This document shows, piece by piece, positions 8,686-17,417 of a stretch of DNA of 64,000 bases (position 1 is the stretch's first letter; every line of letters starts with the position of its first letter). The translations under genes and the position numbers were made by a program. The notes under the pieces are model-generated. The model was not told where the DNA came from. It was given only the letters and a program-made list of their open reading frames with translations, and did not search any database. The DNA is from Mycobacterium aquaticum (GTDB lineage: Bacteria; Actinomycetota; Actinomycetes; Mycobacteriales; Mycobacteriaceae), in assembly GCF_002086485.1 (NCBI RefSeq), contig NZ_MVHF01000028.1, positions 39,458 through 103,457 of the forward strand, given 5' to 3'.

Positions 8686-9617
8686 CAGAAGTAGCCCTCC
8701 CGCTTACGGTCTTCCATACCCGCCTCGGAGATCCGGTCGTCGGCGCGGGTCGCGCCGCGCTCGGTCAGCCGCGACACCGCGGTCTCGGCGATCACCTCGG
8801 ACACCGTGGCCGCCGTCGATTCGACACAGCCGGTGCAGGTGACGTCGCCGACGGTGCGGAAGCGCACGGACTTCTCGATCACAGGCTCATCTTTGCGCGG
8901 CTGCAGGTGCCGGTGCACGGCGAGCAGCATGCCGTCGCGCTCGAAAACCTTGCGCTGGTGGGCGTAATAGATTGTGGGCAGCTTGATCTTTTCTGCGCCG
9001 ATGTAGGACCAGATGTCGAACTCGGTCCAGTTGGAGATCGGGAAGGCCCGGATGTGCTCACCCTTGTGGTGACGTCCGTTGTACAGGTTCCACAGCTCGG
9101 GGCGTTGCGCCTTGGGGTCCCACTGGCCGAACTCGTCGCGGAAGCTGAACACCCGCTCCTTGGCGCGGGCCTTCTCCTCGTCGCGGCGGGCGCCACCGAA
9201 TGCGGCATCGAACTTGTTCTCCCGGATGGCCCGCAGCAGCGTGACGGTCTGCAGCGGATTGCGCGACGGGATGGTCTCGACGACGCGCCCGGCGTCGATG
9301 TCGTCCTGCACCTTGGCCACCACGAGCCGCACGCCGTGCTCGGCGACCAGCTCGTCGCGCGTCTGCAGCACCTCGTCGAAGTTGTGGCCGGTGTCGACGT
9401 GCATCACCGGGAACGGCAACCGCCCCGGCTTGAAGGCCTTGATGGCCAGGTGCAGCATCACGATCGAGTCCTTGCCGCCGGAGAACAGCAGCACGGGACG
9501 CTCGAACTCGGCGGCGACCTCGCGGATGATGTGGATGGCTTCGGCTTCGAGCGAGCGCAGATGGCTCAACTCATAGTGCCCGGCCTGTTTGTCAGCCTTG
9601 AGCGTTGCGGTCATCAC
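8685..9617 (-). CDS. cysD: Sulfate adenylyltransferase subunit 2
   Basis: 310-residue PP-loop pyrophosphatase-type ATP sulfurylase subunit that condenses ATP and sulfate into APS. The PP-motif is LLFSGGKDSIVMLHLA, followed by FPVMHVDTGHNF and FRDEFGQWDPKAQRPELWNLYNG; the C-terminal region ends GMEDRKREGYF as in other CysD proteins. The second codon is also ATG. It is the first gene of cysD-cysNC-cysQ and is preceded by a SigA-like promoter with a direct repeat around the likely transcription start. Confidence 0.97.
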   Translation of the reverse strand: MMTATLKADKQAGHYELSHLRSLEAEAIHIIREVAAEFERPVLLFSGGKDSIVMLHLAIKAFKPGRLPFPVMHVDTGHNFDEVLQTRDELVAEHGVRLVVAKVQDDIDAGRVVETIPSRNPLQTVTLLRAIRENKFDAAFGGARRDEEKARAKERVFSFRDEFGQWDPKAQRPELWNLYNGRHHKGEHIRAFPISNWTEFDIWSYIGAEKIKLPTIYYAHQRKVFERDGMLLAVHRHLQPRKDEPVIEKSVRFRTVGDVTCTGCVESTAATVSEVIAETAVSRLTERGATRADDRISEAGMEDRKREGYF

Positions 9618-9638
9618 TTCTCCATTAAGTTGGTAGAA

Positions 9639-9666
9639 ATGGCCAGGATTGCAAGCATGGCCAGGA
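9639..9666 (-). repeat. Direct repeat TCCTGGCCAT near the cysD transcription start
   Basis: Two exact 10-base copies read in the cysD direction (9657-9666 and 9639-9648), 18 bases apart. The first touches the -10 box and the second lies in the leader. Such placement suits a repressor or leader-binding regulator of sulfate assimilation. The factor is not known; the Rrf2 protein at 3468-3938 is one candidate. Confidence 0.45.
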
Positions 9667-9694
9667 ATCTATCGGGATGCGGTGTGAGTGTCAA
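9666..9694 (-). promoter_or_regulatory. SigA-type promoter of the cysD operon
   Basis: Read on the minus strand: -35 TTGACA (9694-9689), a 17-base spacer, then -10 TAGATT (9671-9666). It is a perfect -35 and a good -10. Transcription would begin near 9659, giving a leader of about 40 bases before cysD. Confidence 0.7.
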
Positions 9695-9704
9695 CGCTCA
9701 CCGG

Positions 9705-11075
9705 TCAGCCGTCATGCCCGCTGACATGCGCCCCGGCCGCACGCGGCAGCCGCAGCGACTCGATGATCGTCAGCGCCAGCAACGCGCCGAGCACCAGGTA
9801 GGTCCACGCGTAGGAAGCCAGCTGGCTCAACAGCAGCGCGGCGACCGCGACGCCGAGGCCGGCCGCCAGCTCCTGAACCGACGCGTTCAGAGTGTTGGCG
9901 TGCGTCAGCCGATCGCCCTCGACGTCGGAAAACGCCAGGCTGTTGTAGGCAGTGAAGCCGATAGAGCGCAGCGCCCCGCTGACATAGAGGATCGCGGCCA
10001 TCGCCACGATGGGCAGCCCCGGCCGCAGCAGCGCCAACAGGCCGAACCAGCCGACCGACAGCACACCGTTGACGAGCAACACCGTGCGGATGCCGAACCG
10101 GCGCATCAGCGGCGTGGTGATCGGTTTGATGGTCAGATTGCCCGCGAACAGGGCGGCCACCATCAAGCCGGCCGCGAACGGCGTCCACCCGAACACCAGC
10201 TGGTACTGCAGCGGCAGCAGGAACGGCACGGCGGTGATCACCATGCGGTACAGCGACCCGGCCGACACCGTGATGCGCAGCGTCGGCACCCGCAGGACCC
10301 GCAACTGCACGAGCGGTGACGACGCCCGCAGCAGATGCCACACCGCACCCCCGAGCAGGACGACGGCCGCGACGGCACACCCGACAACCAGGCCCCAGTC
10401 TGTGCCCGAGACCCGGACGTGTTCCAGCGCGATCAGGGCCGCGGCGATGCCCGCCCCCAGCGCGAGCAGGCCGGGCCAGTCCAGGGTCCGCGGCGACGGT
10501 GTCGGTGCGCCCCGGATCAGCTTGAGCGCCAGCACGAATCCGACGATCCCGATGGGCACGTTGACGGCGAAGATCCACCGCCAACTGCCCAGGGTCGCGA
10601 TACCACCGCCGAGCACGGGCGCCAGGACAGGCGCGGCCAGTGCCGGCCAGGTGAGCAGCGCGATGGCCCGGACCAGATCGGACTTGTCGCTGTAGCGCAG
10701 TACCGCGAGCCGGCCGATGGGCACCATCATCGCGCCGCCGACGCCCTGCAGCACCCGCATGCCGACCAGCATGGGCAGTGAGACGCTCACGGCACAGCCG
10801 ATCGATGCCAGCGTGAAAACCGCGATGGCGGCGATGAACACGGGCCGGATGCCGAACCGGTCGGCCAGCCAGCCGCTCGCCGGGATCAGCACGGCCACCG
10901 TCACCAGGTAGGCCGAGATCGCGACGCTCACATCGACGGCGTCGACATGCAGCGACGACGCGATCAGCGGGATGGCCGGCGTGATGATCGTGGCGTCGAG
11001 AATCTCCATGAAGAACGCGCCGGCCACGAGCAGGGCCATGCTCCGTGGGAACGGTTGGGGCTCTGGTGTCGACAC
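9705..11075 (-). CDS. MFS multidrug exporter, EmrB/QacA type
   Basis: 456-residue membrane transporter. The start is GTG 11075 (VSTPEPQPFPRSMALLVAGA); the longer frame upstream overlaps the divergent thioesterase and has no transport-like sequence. The first helix carries the drug-proton antiporter pattern FFMEILDATIITPAIPLIA, motif A is WLADRFGIRP and motif C-like sequence is LTWPALAAPVLAPVLGGGIA. Around 13-14 hydrophobic helices can be counted, as in DHA2 exporters. Expected to use the proton gradient to export small molecules. The substrate is unknown, and it is not obviously linked to cysD, which points the same way but has its own promoter. Confidence 0.87.
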   Translation of the reverse strand: MSTPEPQPFPRSMALLVAGAFFMEILDATIITPAIPLIASSLHVDAVDVSVAISAYLVTVAVLIPASGWLADRFGIRPVFIAAIAVFTLASIGCAVSVSLPMLVGMRVLQGVGGAMMVPIGRLAVLRYSDKSDLVRAIALLTWPALAAPVLAPVLGGGIATLGSWRWIFAVNVPIGIVGFVLALKLIRGAPTPSPRTLDWPGLLALGAGIAAALIALEHVRVSGTDWGLVVGCAVAAVVLLGGAVWHLLRASSPLVQLRVLRVPTLRITVSAGSLYRMVITAVPFLLPLQYQLVFGWTPFAAGLMVAALFAGNLTIKPITTPLMRRFGIRTVLLVNGVLSVGWFGLLALLRPGLPIVAMAAILYVSGALRSIGFTAYNSLAFSDVEGDRLTHANTLNASVQELAAGLGVAVAALLLSQLASYAWTYLVLGALLALTIIESLRLPRAAGAHVSGHDG

Positions 11076-11117
11076 CGGTGCAAATCTAGTGCCATTACTT
11101 GGCAGGTAATTGAACCG

Positions 11118-11564
11118 ATGACCGGCGGTGCGCAGACTACGGGCATGGGCACCCAGACCGGACCGGAAGTCATGGCGCAGTTCATCCCCCAGTCCCCGTT
11201 CGTGGCGAAGCTCGGCATCGTCGCCGAATCGCTCGACGCACCCGACGGTGTCGTGCGGCTCCGCCTGCCGTGGGATCCGGGCAATGTCACGCTCGGCGAC
11301 ATGGTGCACGGCGGCGCCATCGCAGCGCTGGCCGATGTGACCGTGATGGCCGCTGCCTGGGCTCGCGCCGACGTCCCCGATTCCCTGCGTGGTGTGACGG
11401 TCTCGATGGCCCTGCAATACCTGGCCCCAGCCCGCGCGACCGACCTGATCGGCGTGGGCCGGGCACTGCGGCAGGGAAAAGCCTTGGTGCACTGTGAGGT
11501 CGACGTCATCACCCCCGCCGGCGACGCCGTGGCCAAGGCGATCGCCACGTACAAGGTCGGTTAG
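11118..11564 (+). CDS. PaaI-type hotdog thioesterase
   Basis: Hotdog-fold acyl-CoA thioesterase of 139-148 residues, with ATG 11118 or ATG 11145 as start. The signature LGDMVHGGAIAALADVTVMAA carries the HGG..D/E-type active site of the PaaI/YbgC-like group. The conserved C-terminal strand is KALVHCEVDVITPAGDAVAKAIATYKV. It probably hydrolyses aryl- or short acyl-CoA. Divergent from the MFS exporter (42-base gap) and convergent with carbonic anhydrase across a long stem-loop. Confidence 0.85.
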   Translation: MTGGAQTTGMGTQTGPEVMAQFIPQSPFVAKLGIVAESLDAPDGVVRLRLPWDPGNVTLGDMVHGGAIAALADVTVMAAAWARADVPDSLRGVTVSMALQYLAPARATDLIGVGRALRQGKALVHCEVDVITPAGDAVAKAIATYKVG

Positions 11565-11576
11565 TGCATCACCGCT

Positions 11577-11636
11577 CGCGAGTGTGCGTCCTCTGCGAAA
11601 TTTTCGCGGAATTACCGCAGAGGATGCACACTCGCG
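11577..11636. terminator. Long intergenic stem-loop between thioesterase and canA
   Basis: Two 21-base arms (11577-11597 and 11616-11636) match as an inverted repeat at 20 of 21 positions. The 18-base loop contains a smaller hairpin (GCGAAA/TTTTCGC). It lies between convergent genes, so a bidirectional terminator is the simplest reading; its length makes a dispersed repeat unit possible too. Confidence 0.65.
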
Positions 11637-11648
11637 GTTGGCGACGGG

Positions 11649-12140
11649 TCAGCGCGTCACCTCGTCTAGCTTGCCGGTGGCGACGTCGAAGATGAAGCCG
11701 CGCAACGATTCGTGCTTGGTGACGAAGGGATTGGCTTCGATGCGCCGCAGCGACTGCCGAACGTCCTCTTCCAGATCACCGAAGGACTCCGCGGCCCACT
11801 CGGGCTTGATGCCGGTCTCGTCCTGGATGCTTCGCTTGAACTCGTCGTCGGTGAAAGTCAGCATGCCGCAATCGGTGTGGTGGATGAGGATGATCTCTTT
11901 GGTGCCCAGCAAGCGTTGACTGATGGCCAGTGACCGGATCTCGTCGTCGGTGATGACACCGCCTGCATTGCGGATGACGTGCGCCTCGCCGTCGCCCAGA
12001 CCGAGGATGCGGTAGACGTCCAAGCGGGCATCCATGCAGGCCACCACCGCGACGTGCTTGCTCGGCGGCAACGGCAGCGGGCCCGTGAAGGTCTTGGCGT
12101 ACTCCGCGTTGTTGGCCAGGTACTCGTCGGTGACGGACAT
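11649..12140 (-). CDS. canA: Beta-class carbonic anhydrase
   Basis: 163-residue beta-carbonic anhydrase that interconverts CO2 and bicarbonate, the length I recall for M. tuberculosis Rv1284 (CanA). Zn ligands and the Asp-Arg dyad are visible: Cys with Asp and Arg in VACMDARLD, then His and Cys in IHHTDCGMLTF. The start MSVTDEYLANNAEYAKTF was chosen because the preceding 12 residues do not match the family. In M. tuberculosis this gene also lies between opp and cysD. Confidence 0.94.
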   Translation of the reverse strand: MSVTDEYLANNAEYAKTFTGPLPLPPSKHVAVVACMDARLDVYRILGLGDGEAHVIRNAGGVITDDEIRSLAISQRLLGTKEIILIHHTDCGMLTFTDDEFKRSIQDETGIKPEWAAESFGDLEEDVRQSLRRIEANPFVTKHESLRGFIFDVATGKLDEVTR

Positions 12141-12209
12141 GCGCCGGAACCTAGTCGCTTCGCCGGCCGTGGTCACCGGTCAGAATCGGCGTGACTTTTT
12201 ACGGCGAGA

Positions 12210-12256
12210 AGACACGCGGGTACCCGAACACCGGCGTGTCGAGTACCTGCGTGTCT
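12210..12256. terminator. Imperfect hairpin downstream of the first GT39 gene
   Basis: Arms AGACACGCGGGTAC (12210-12223) and GTACCTGCGTGTCT (12243-12256) pair at 13 of 14 positions around a 19-base loop that itself carries GGCGTGTC. It lies between the end of the glycosyltransferase gene and the start of canA, so it may terminate the former or act in the canA leader. Confidence 0.4.
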
Positions 12257-12272
12257 GCTCGCGGGAAACCGG

Positions 12273-14177
12273 CTAGTGGGGGTGCTGGAGGTCGTAGACG
12301 GTGATGCCGCCGATCTCCTGCGGGGTGAAGTGCGCCTTGACCCAGTTGGTGATGTCCCCGGCACTGCCGTGCGGGTCGTGCGGTGGGCCGCCGTGGTCAC
12401 CGGCGGGCCGGTCGAAGAAGTACCGCACATCGCCGTTGGCGACGTACTGCTGGAACTGGGCCAAGGTGGGCGAGTTGTCGCCGCCGGTGAATCCGCCGAT
12501 CGCCATCAACGAGGCACCGGTCTTGAGCTCCAGGTCGCTGACCATCATCGAGCCGACACTTGCTGCGGCCCAACGATTGTTGAGTCCGGTCATGAGTTCG
12601 CCGAGTGCCACGTCGTCGGCCTTGCCGAAGCCTCCCGGACCGCCGGGGCCGCCCGGACCGCCCGGCCCGCCGAATCCCATGTCGTGCTTGGGACCTGCCG
12701 TCGGCATCGGCCCGCTGCTGTGACTGTTCACCACGGTCTCGATCGAGTAGGCCACAGTCGCACCGAGGCCGAACACCGTGGCCGCCAAGGCAACCACTGC
12801 CGTCGCCCGGCCCAACCGGTTGCCACCGACCGCGAGCACCACGGCGACCAGAACGGCGCCGATGGCGACGACCCAGCGCAACGCCGGCAACCAGTCCGGT
12901 GTGCGGTCGAGCAGCACGAAGGCCCAGATTCCGGTGGCCGCCAACATCGTTGCGAGCACAAGGCGTGGCAGCAACTGGGCGCGCAGCGGCCAGAGTGCCG
13001 CCACCGACATGCCCACCAGCGCGGCGATTGCCGGCGCCAATGCCACGGTGTAGTACGGGTGAATGGTGCCGTCCATGAAGCTGAAGACTGCACCGGTGAC
13101 CAGCAGCCAGCCGCCCCACAGCAGGGCACCGGCGCGCAGCTTGTCGGTCCGCGCGGCGCGCAGGGTCAGCCACAGCAGGGCCACCAGGCCGATCAGTGCC
13201 GCAGGCAGCAACCAGGATGCCTCGGTGCCCATCGACTGCCCGAACATCCGGCCGATGCCGGCCTGCCCGCCGAAGAACAGGTTCGGCCCACCACCGCCGC
13301 CGGGGCCGTGTCCGAACCCGCCACCGGGCTGGTTCTGCCCGACGATACGGTCGATTCCGTTGTAGCCGAAGGCCAGTTGCAGCAAGCTGTTGTCGGTCGA
13401 GCCCGCGATGTAGGGCCGGGAATCCGCGGGCCACAGCGCCACCAGCGCGATGTACCAACCGGCGGACACGATCATCGCGGCCACTCCGACGGCCAACGCG
13501 CCGATGCGCTTCCACAGCGGGATGGGCGCGGCCACCAGGAATGCCAGGGCCAGCCCGGGCAGCGGCAGGAACGCCTGCAACATCTTGGTCAGGAACGCGA
13601 AGCCCACCACGACACCGGTCAGCGCGACCCAGCGGGTACCGCCGTTCTCGATCGCGCGCACCATGCAGTAGGCGGCCACCACGAGCAGCAGCACCAGCAG
13701 CGCGTCGGGGTTGTTGTATCGGAACATCGCCGTGGCCACCGGGGTCACCGCGAGCACCGCACCGGCGAGCAGCGCCGCACCGGGACCGCTGCTGCGGCGC
13801 ACCGTCGCGTACAGCACCGCCACCGCAGCCACACCCATGAGCGCCTGCGGCAACAGCTGGGTGAACTCGTTGAAGCCGAAGAGCCTGCCGGACAAGCCCA
13901 TTGCCCACATCGCGGCGGGGGGCTTGTCGACCGTGATGGCATTGCCAGGATCCAGCGACCCGAACAGCCAGGCCTTCCAGGACTGGGTTCCGGCCTGCGC
14001 GGCCGCGGCGTAGTAGCTGTTGGCCCACCCCGCAGAACCGAGTCCCCAGAGGTACAGCACCGCGGTCGCCGCGAGCAGCGCCCAGTACGAGGGCCGCACC
14101 CAGCGGGGTCGCACGGGTTCGGGGGTTTCGCCGGATACCGTCACGGCGTCCAATTGTGGATCAGAAACAGTCAGCAT
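12273..14177 (-). CDS. GT39-family polyprenyl-phosphate glycosyltransferase (YkcB-like)
   Basis: 634-residue integral membrane glycosyltransferase of the GT-C/ArnT superfamily. About 12 or more helices are seen. The first outer loop has the catalytic-type acidic residue in ITVDKPPAAMWAMG (Asp84), and FRYNNPDALLVLLLV is the family's following helix. A Gly-rich outer loop precedes a soluble C-terminal domain with MAIGGFTGGDNSPTL. The enzyme is expected to move a sugar from a lipid-phosphate carrier to an envelope acceptor outside the membrane. It ends in HPH and is paired with the GT2-GtrA gene 28 bases upstream, which could make the lipid-linked sugar. Confidence 0.88.
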   Translation of the reverse strand: MLTVSDPQLDAVTVSGETPEPVRPRWVRPSYWALLAATAVLYLWGLGSAGWANSYYAAAAQAGTQSWKAWLFGSLDPGNAITVDKPPAAMWAMGLSGRLFGFNEFTQLLPQALMGVAAVAVLYATVRRSSGPGAALLAGAVLAVTPVATAMFRYNNPDALLVLLLVVAAYCMVRAIENGGTRWVALTGVVVGFAFLTKMLQAFLPLPGLALAFLVAAPIPLWKRIGALAVGVAAMIVSAGWYIALVALWPADSRPYIAGSTDNSLLQLAFGYNGIDRIVGQNQPGGGFGHGPGGGGGPNLFFGGQAGIGRMFGQSMGTEASWLLPAALIGLVALLWLTLRAARTDKLRAGALLWGGWLLVTGAVFSFMDGTIHPYYTVALAPAIAALVGMSVAALWPLRAQLLPRLVLATMLAATGIWAFVLLDRTPDWLPALRWVVAIGAVLVAVVLAVGGNRLGRATAVVALAATVFGLGATVAYSIETVVNSHSSGPMPTAGPKHDMGFGGPGGPGGPGGPGGFGKADDVALGELMTGLNNRWAAASVGSMMVSDLELKTGASLMAIGGFTGGDNSPTLAQFQQYVANGDVRYFFDRPAGDHGGPPHDPHGSAGDITNWVKAHFTPQEIGGITVYDLQHPH

Positions 14178-14205
14178 TATCTGTCGTCTTTCAGTCTGTA
14201 GGGGT

Positions 14206-15489
14206 TCAGCGTCGCGTCCGGGCCGGGTGGAACACCCAGCCGCGCAACAGCACGAAGCGGACAACCGTGGCAATCAGATTCGCGGCGACCAGCACACCGA
14301 GCTCGACCGCGCGGTGCGGAACCGGGGTCAGCAGGTGCAGCAGGCCCAGTGAACCGCTGGTGATCGACAACGCGATACCGAACACGATGAGGCCCTCGAA
14401 GTGATGGCGCGTGACATTGCCTGCGCCCGCGATGCCGAAGGTGAACCTCCGGTTGGCCGCGGTGTTGCCGATCGCGGTCACCAGCAGCGCGACCAGGTTG
14501 GCCGCCTGTGCGCCCAGGCCGGATCGCAGCGCCATGAACAGCAGCAGGTAGGCCAGGGTGGACACCACGCCGATGGCACCGAAGCGCACCACCTGGCGCA
14601 GCAGCGAACTCGGCGGGCCCGCCTTGCGTGACGAACCGAGTTGGGCGGCAATGGTATTGACCGGGATCGAACCGTTGGCGAACCCGCGCAGCAGGCGGCC
14701 GATACCCTTGAGATCAGCGGTAGCGGTGGCGATGATGTCGACGCGGCTGTCCGGGTCGTCGACCCAGTCCACGGGCACCTCGTGGATTCGCAGGCCGCTG
14801 CGTTCGGCCAGCACCAGCAGTTCGGTGTCGAAGAACCAGCCGGTGTCCGCGACGTACGGCAACAGCTCGTGCGCCACGTCGGCACGGATGGCCTTGAATC
14901 CGCACTGCGCGTCGGAGAACCGGGCCGACAGCGTCGATTTCAGGATCAGGTTGTAGCAGCGCGAGATGAATTCGCGTTTGGCACCGCGGACCACCCGCGA
15001 ACCGCGGCTCAACCGGGTGCCGATCGCCAGATCGGAGTGCCCGGAGATGAGCGGGGCGACCAGCGGGGCGAGTGCGGCCAGGTCGGTGGACAGATCGACG
15101 TCCATGTAGGCCAACACCGGGGCGTCCGAGGTGGACCACACAGCGTGCAGGGCACGGCCGCGGCCCTTCTGTTCGAGTCGCACGACGCGCACGTCGTCGA
15201 GTTCGGCGGCCAGTTCGGCGGCGATCCGCGGGGTGTCGTCGACGCTGGCGTTGTCGGCGATGGTGATGCGCGTCGGCAGCGCGAAGTTCTCCCGCAGGTA
15301 GCGGTGCAGCCGGCGCACCGAATGTGCCAGCGCTGCCTGCTCGTTGTACACCGGCACCACGACGTCGAGTACCGGGACGCCCGCGGCACGGGCGGCCACC
15401 GCGGCGTTGGGCCGCGACGCGAAATGGAACCGGCCCGGCTGAACGTCGTCGTCGAAGTCGAAGTCCGACCGCGTGGCGATTTCTGTCAT
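14206..15489 (-). CDS. GT2 polyprenyl-phosphate sugar transferase fused to GtrA domain
   Basis: 427 residues. The N-terminal GT-A domain (about 40-270) starts LDVVVPVYNEQAALAHSV, has AYMDVDLSTDLAAL with the metal-binding DxD and GFKAIRADVAHELLP, and is typical of DPG/DPM synthases that load a sugar onto polyprenyl phosphate. The C-terminal part (about 290-415) is a GtrA-type four-helix membrane domain (VRFGAIGVVSTLAYLLLF), thought to flip or present the lipid sugar. The start MTEIATRSDFDF has GGAGAAG upstream. Flanked by two GT39 enzymes on the same strand, this fusion could supply both with the lipid-linked donor. Confidence 0.9.
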   Translation of the reverse strand: MTEIATRSDFDFDDDVQPGRFHFASRPNAAVAARAAGVPVLDVVVPVYNEQAALAHSVRRLHRYLRENFALPTRITIADNASVDDTPRIAAELAAELDDVRVVRLEQKGRGRALHAVWSTSDAPVLAYMDVDLSTDLAALAPLVAPLISGHSDLAIGTRLSRGSRVVRGAKREFISRCYNLILKSTLSARFSDAQCGFKAIRADVAHELLPYVADTGWFFDTELLVLAERSGLRIHEVPVDWVDDPDSRVDIIATATADLKGIGRLLRGFANGSIPVNTIAAQLGSSRKAGPPSSLLRQVVRFGAIGVVSTLAYLLLFMALRSGLGAQAANLVALLVTAIGNTAANRRFTFGIAGAGNVTRHHFEGLIVFGIALSITSGSLGLLHLLTPVPHRAVELGVLVAANLIATVVRFVLLRGWVFHPARTRR

Positions 15490-15544
15490 GTCTTCAGACT
15501 TCTCCGGTGGTGTGTGTTCCCCGTTGGGCGAAGCTATGCGCCGG

Positions 15545-17356
15545 CTATGTGTTCTGGCCACGTTGCGTCAGGTCGTAGATGGTCACGTCGTCGACGGTGA
15601 TCGGGGTGAAATGGTTCTCGACCCACTCGGCGATGCGGGAGGCCTCCTGGCTGCCGCTGGTCGTGCCGCCGCCGAAGCCACCCATGATCCGGCTCTGGAT
15701 GAAGTAGTGGATGCGGTGTGCATCGACGTCGCCGATGAACTCGCCCAGGGTCGGTGCGGGATCAGTGCCGTTGAAGCCGCCGATGGCCATAACCGGTGCG
15801 CCCGTGGCCAATTGGTAGCCGGCGGCGTTGCTCGAGCCGACCACCGCCGCCGCCCACGTGTACGCCGCGGAATCGGCGGACAGCCGCGCCGTCAGCGCGG
15901 GGCCGGGCTCGGGTGCGCCGAACATGCCACCGAAGCCACCGAACGGGCCACCGCCGCGCGACGGTCCCACCGACGGGATGGCGCCGCTGTGCGGGTTGGC
16001 CGCGGTCGCGACGGCATACGCTGCGGGCCCGGCCAGACAGGACAACAGCGCCAGGGTCGCCACGGCGGGTACCACCCGGCGGTCCAGCCATCCGGTCACC
16101 AGCAGGAGCGCAGCAGAGCCCACTCCCCCGACGGCGACGGCGGCCCGCAGCCACGGCATCGGATCGCCTTGGCGGGCAAGCAACACCGCGGCCAGGACCG
16201 CCGTGACGAGCACCGCGCCCGACATCGCGGTAGCAGCCCGGATGTCGTTGCGCCGCTGCCACAACAGTGGCGCGCCGATACCGACCAGGGCAGCCACCGC
16301 GGGAGCCAGCGCCACGGTGTAGTACGGGTGCACGATGCCGTTCATGAAGCTGAACACCACCGCGGTGACCAGCAGCCAGCCACCCCACAGCAGCAGCGCC
16401 GCCCGGGTCCGGTCGGTACGGGGCGCGCGCCGCGTGAGGATCAGCCCGGCGACCAGGCAGACCAACGCGGCAGGTAACAGCCACGCGATGTCGGCGCCCA
16501 TCTGGGAGCCGAACAGCCGCCCGGCGCCCGCGTCGAAGTTCATGTTGCCGAGGCCACCGGTCTCGTCGCCGGTGAGCCTGCCGAAACCGTTGTAGCCCAG
16601 CACGAGTTCGACGATGCTGTCATGCTGGGATCCGCCGATGTAGGGCCGTGACGACGTCGGCCACAGTTCGACCAGCAGCAGGTACCAGCCGCCGCTGACC
16701 ACCATGGCTGCACTGGCGGCCAGCAGATCACCGAGTCGTGCCCGCAACGGACGGTCGCCCGCGGTCAGTGCGGCAGCGGCCAGGCCGGGCAAAACCAGAA
16801 ACGCCTGCAGCATCTTGGCCAGGAAGCCGAAGCCCACGGCGGCGCCCGCTGCGACGAACCACCACCGGCTGGCGTCTTTCTCGATCCCGCGCTGTACGCA
16901 GTAGGCGGCCACCACCAGCAGCAGCACCAGCAGCGCGTCGGGATTGTTGAAGCGGAAGATCAACGCTGCCACGGGTGTCAGCGCCAGCACCGTGCCGGCC
17001 AGCAGCGCTGCGGTAGGGCCTGCGGCCCGGCGCACCGCGGCGTAGAGCACCGCGACGGCGGCGACGCCCTCCAGCGCCTGCGGCACCAGGACGCTCCACG
17101 AGTTGAGCCCGAACAGCCGCACCGAGAGGTCGACGAGCCACAGGGCGGCCGGGGTCTTGTCGACGGTGATGGCGTTCGCCGCGTCACTGGAACCGAACAG
17201 CATCGCGGTCCAGTTGCTGCCTCCGGCCTGCGCGGCGGCGGAGTAGAACGCGTTGGCCCAGCCACTGATCGACAGATTCCACAAGTACAGCACCGCGGTC
17301 GCAGCCAGCAGGCCCGCCACGGCCAGGCGTTCACGCCCGGTCAGGCGCAGCGTCAT
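15545..17356 (-). CDS. Second GT39-family glycosyltransferase (YkcB-like)
   Basis: 603-residue paralog of the enzyme at 12273-14177 with the same build: first helix VLYLWNLSISGWANAFYSAAAQAG, loop motif ITVDKTPAALWLVDLS (Asp66; DKPP is changed to DKTP), FRFNNPDALLVLLLV, a Gly-rich loop, and a C-terminal GNxT-like domain with MAIGGFNGTDPAPTL. ATG 17356 follows an AGGAAC site; GTG 17413, four bases after the kinase stop, is an alternative. It likely uses the same lipid sugar on a different acceptor. Confidence 0.87.
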   Translation of the reverse strand: MTLRLTGRERLAVAGLLAATAVLYLWNLSISGWANAFYSAAAQAGGSNWTAMLFGSSDAANAITVDKTPAALWLVDLSVRLFGLNSWSVLVPQALEGVAAVAVLYAAVRRAAGPTAALLAGTVLALTPVAALIFRFNNPDALLVLLLVVAAYCVQRGIEKDASRWWFVAAGAAVGFGFLAKMLQAFLVLPGLAAAALTAGDRPLRARLGDLLAASAAMVVSGGWYLLLVELWPTSSRPYIGGSQHDSIVELVLGYNGFGRLTGDETGGLGNMNFDAGAGRLFGSQMGADIAWLLPAALVCLVAGLILTRRAPRTDRTRAALLLWGGWLLVTAVVFSFMNGIVHPYYTVALAPAVAALVGIGAPLLWQRRNDIRAATAMSGAVLVTAVLAAVLLARQGDPMPWLRAAVAVGGVGSAALLLVTGWLDRRVVPAVATLALLSCLAGPAAYAVATAANPHSGAIPSVGPSRGGGPFGGFGGMFGAPEPGPALTARLSADSAAYTWAAAVVGSSNAAGYQLATGAPVMAIGGFNGTDPAPTLGEFIGDVDAHRIHYFIQSRIMGGFGGGTTSGSQEASRIAEWVENHFTPITVDDVTIYDLTQRGQNT

Positions 17357-17417
17357 GGGCTGTTCCTGTGCCCCAACCTCTTTTACGACAGGGTCGACAG
17401 CAACCAGGCTCACACTC

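Noticed and set aside
8628..10319. 563-residue plus-strand ORF spanning cysD and the MFS gene
   Set aside because: It crosses two well-supported genes and the cysD promoter, and has no recognisable domain.
12276..14201. 641-residue plus-strand ORF opposite the first GT39 gene
   Set aside because: Gly/Arg/His/Gln-rich with no domain, and the opposite strand has a clear membrane enzyme. It is a GC-bias shadow.
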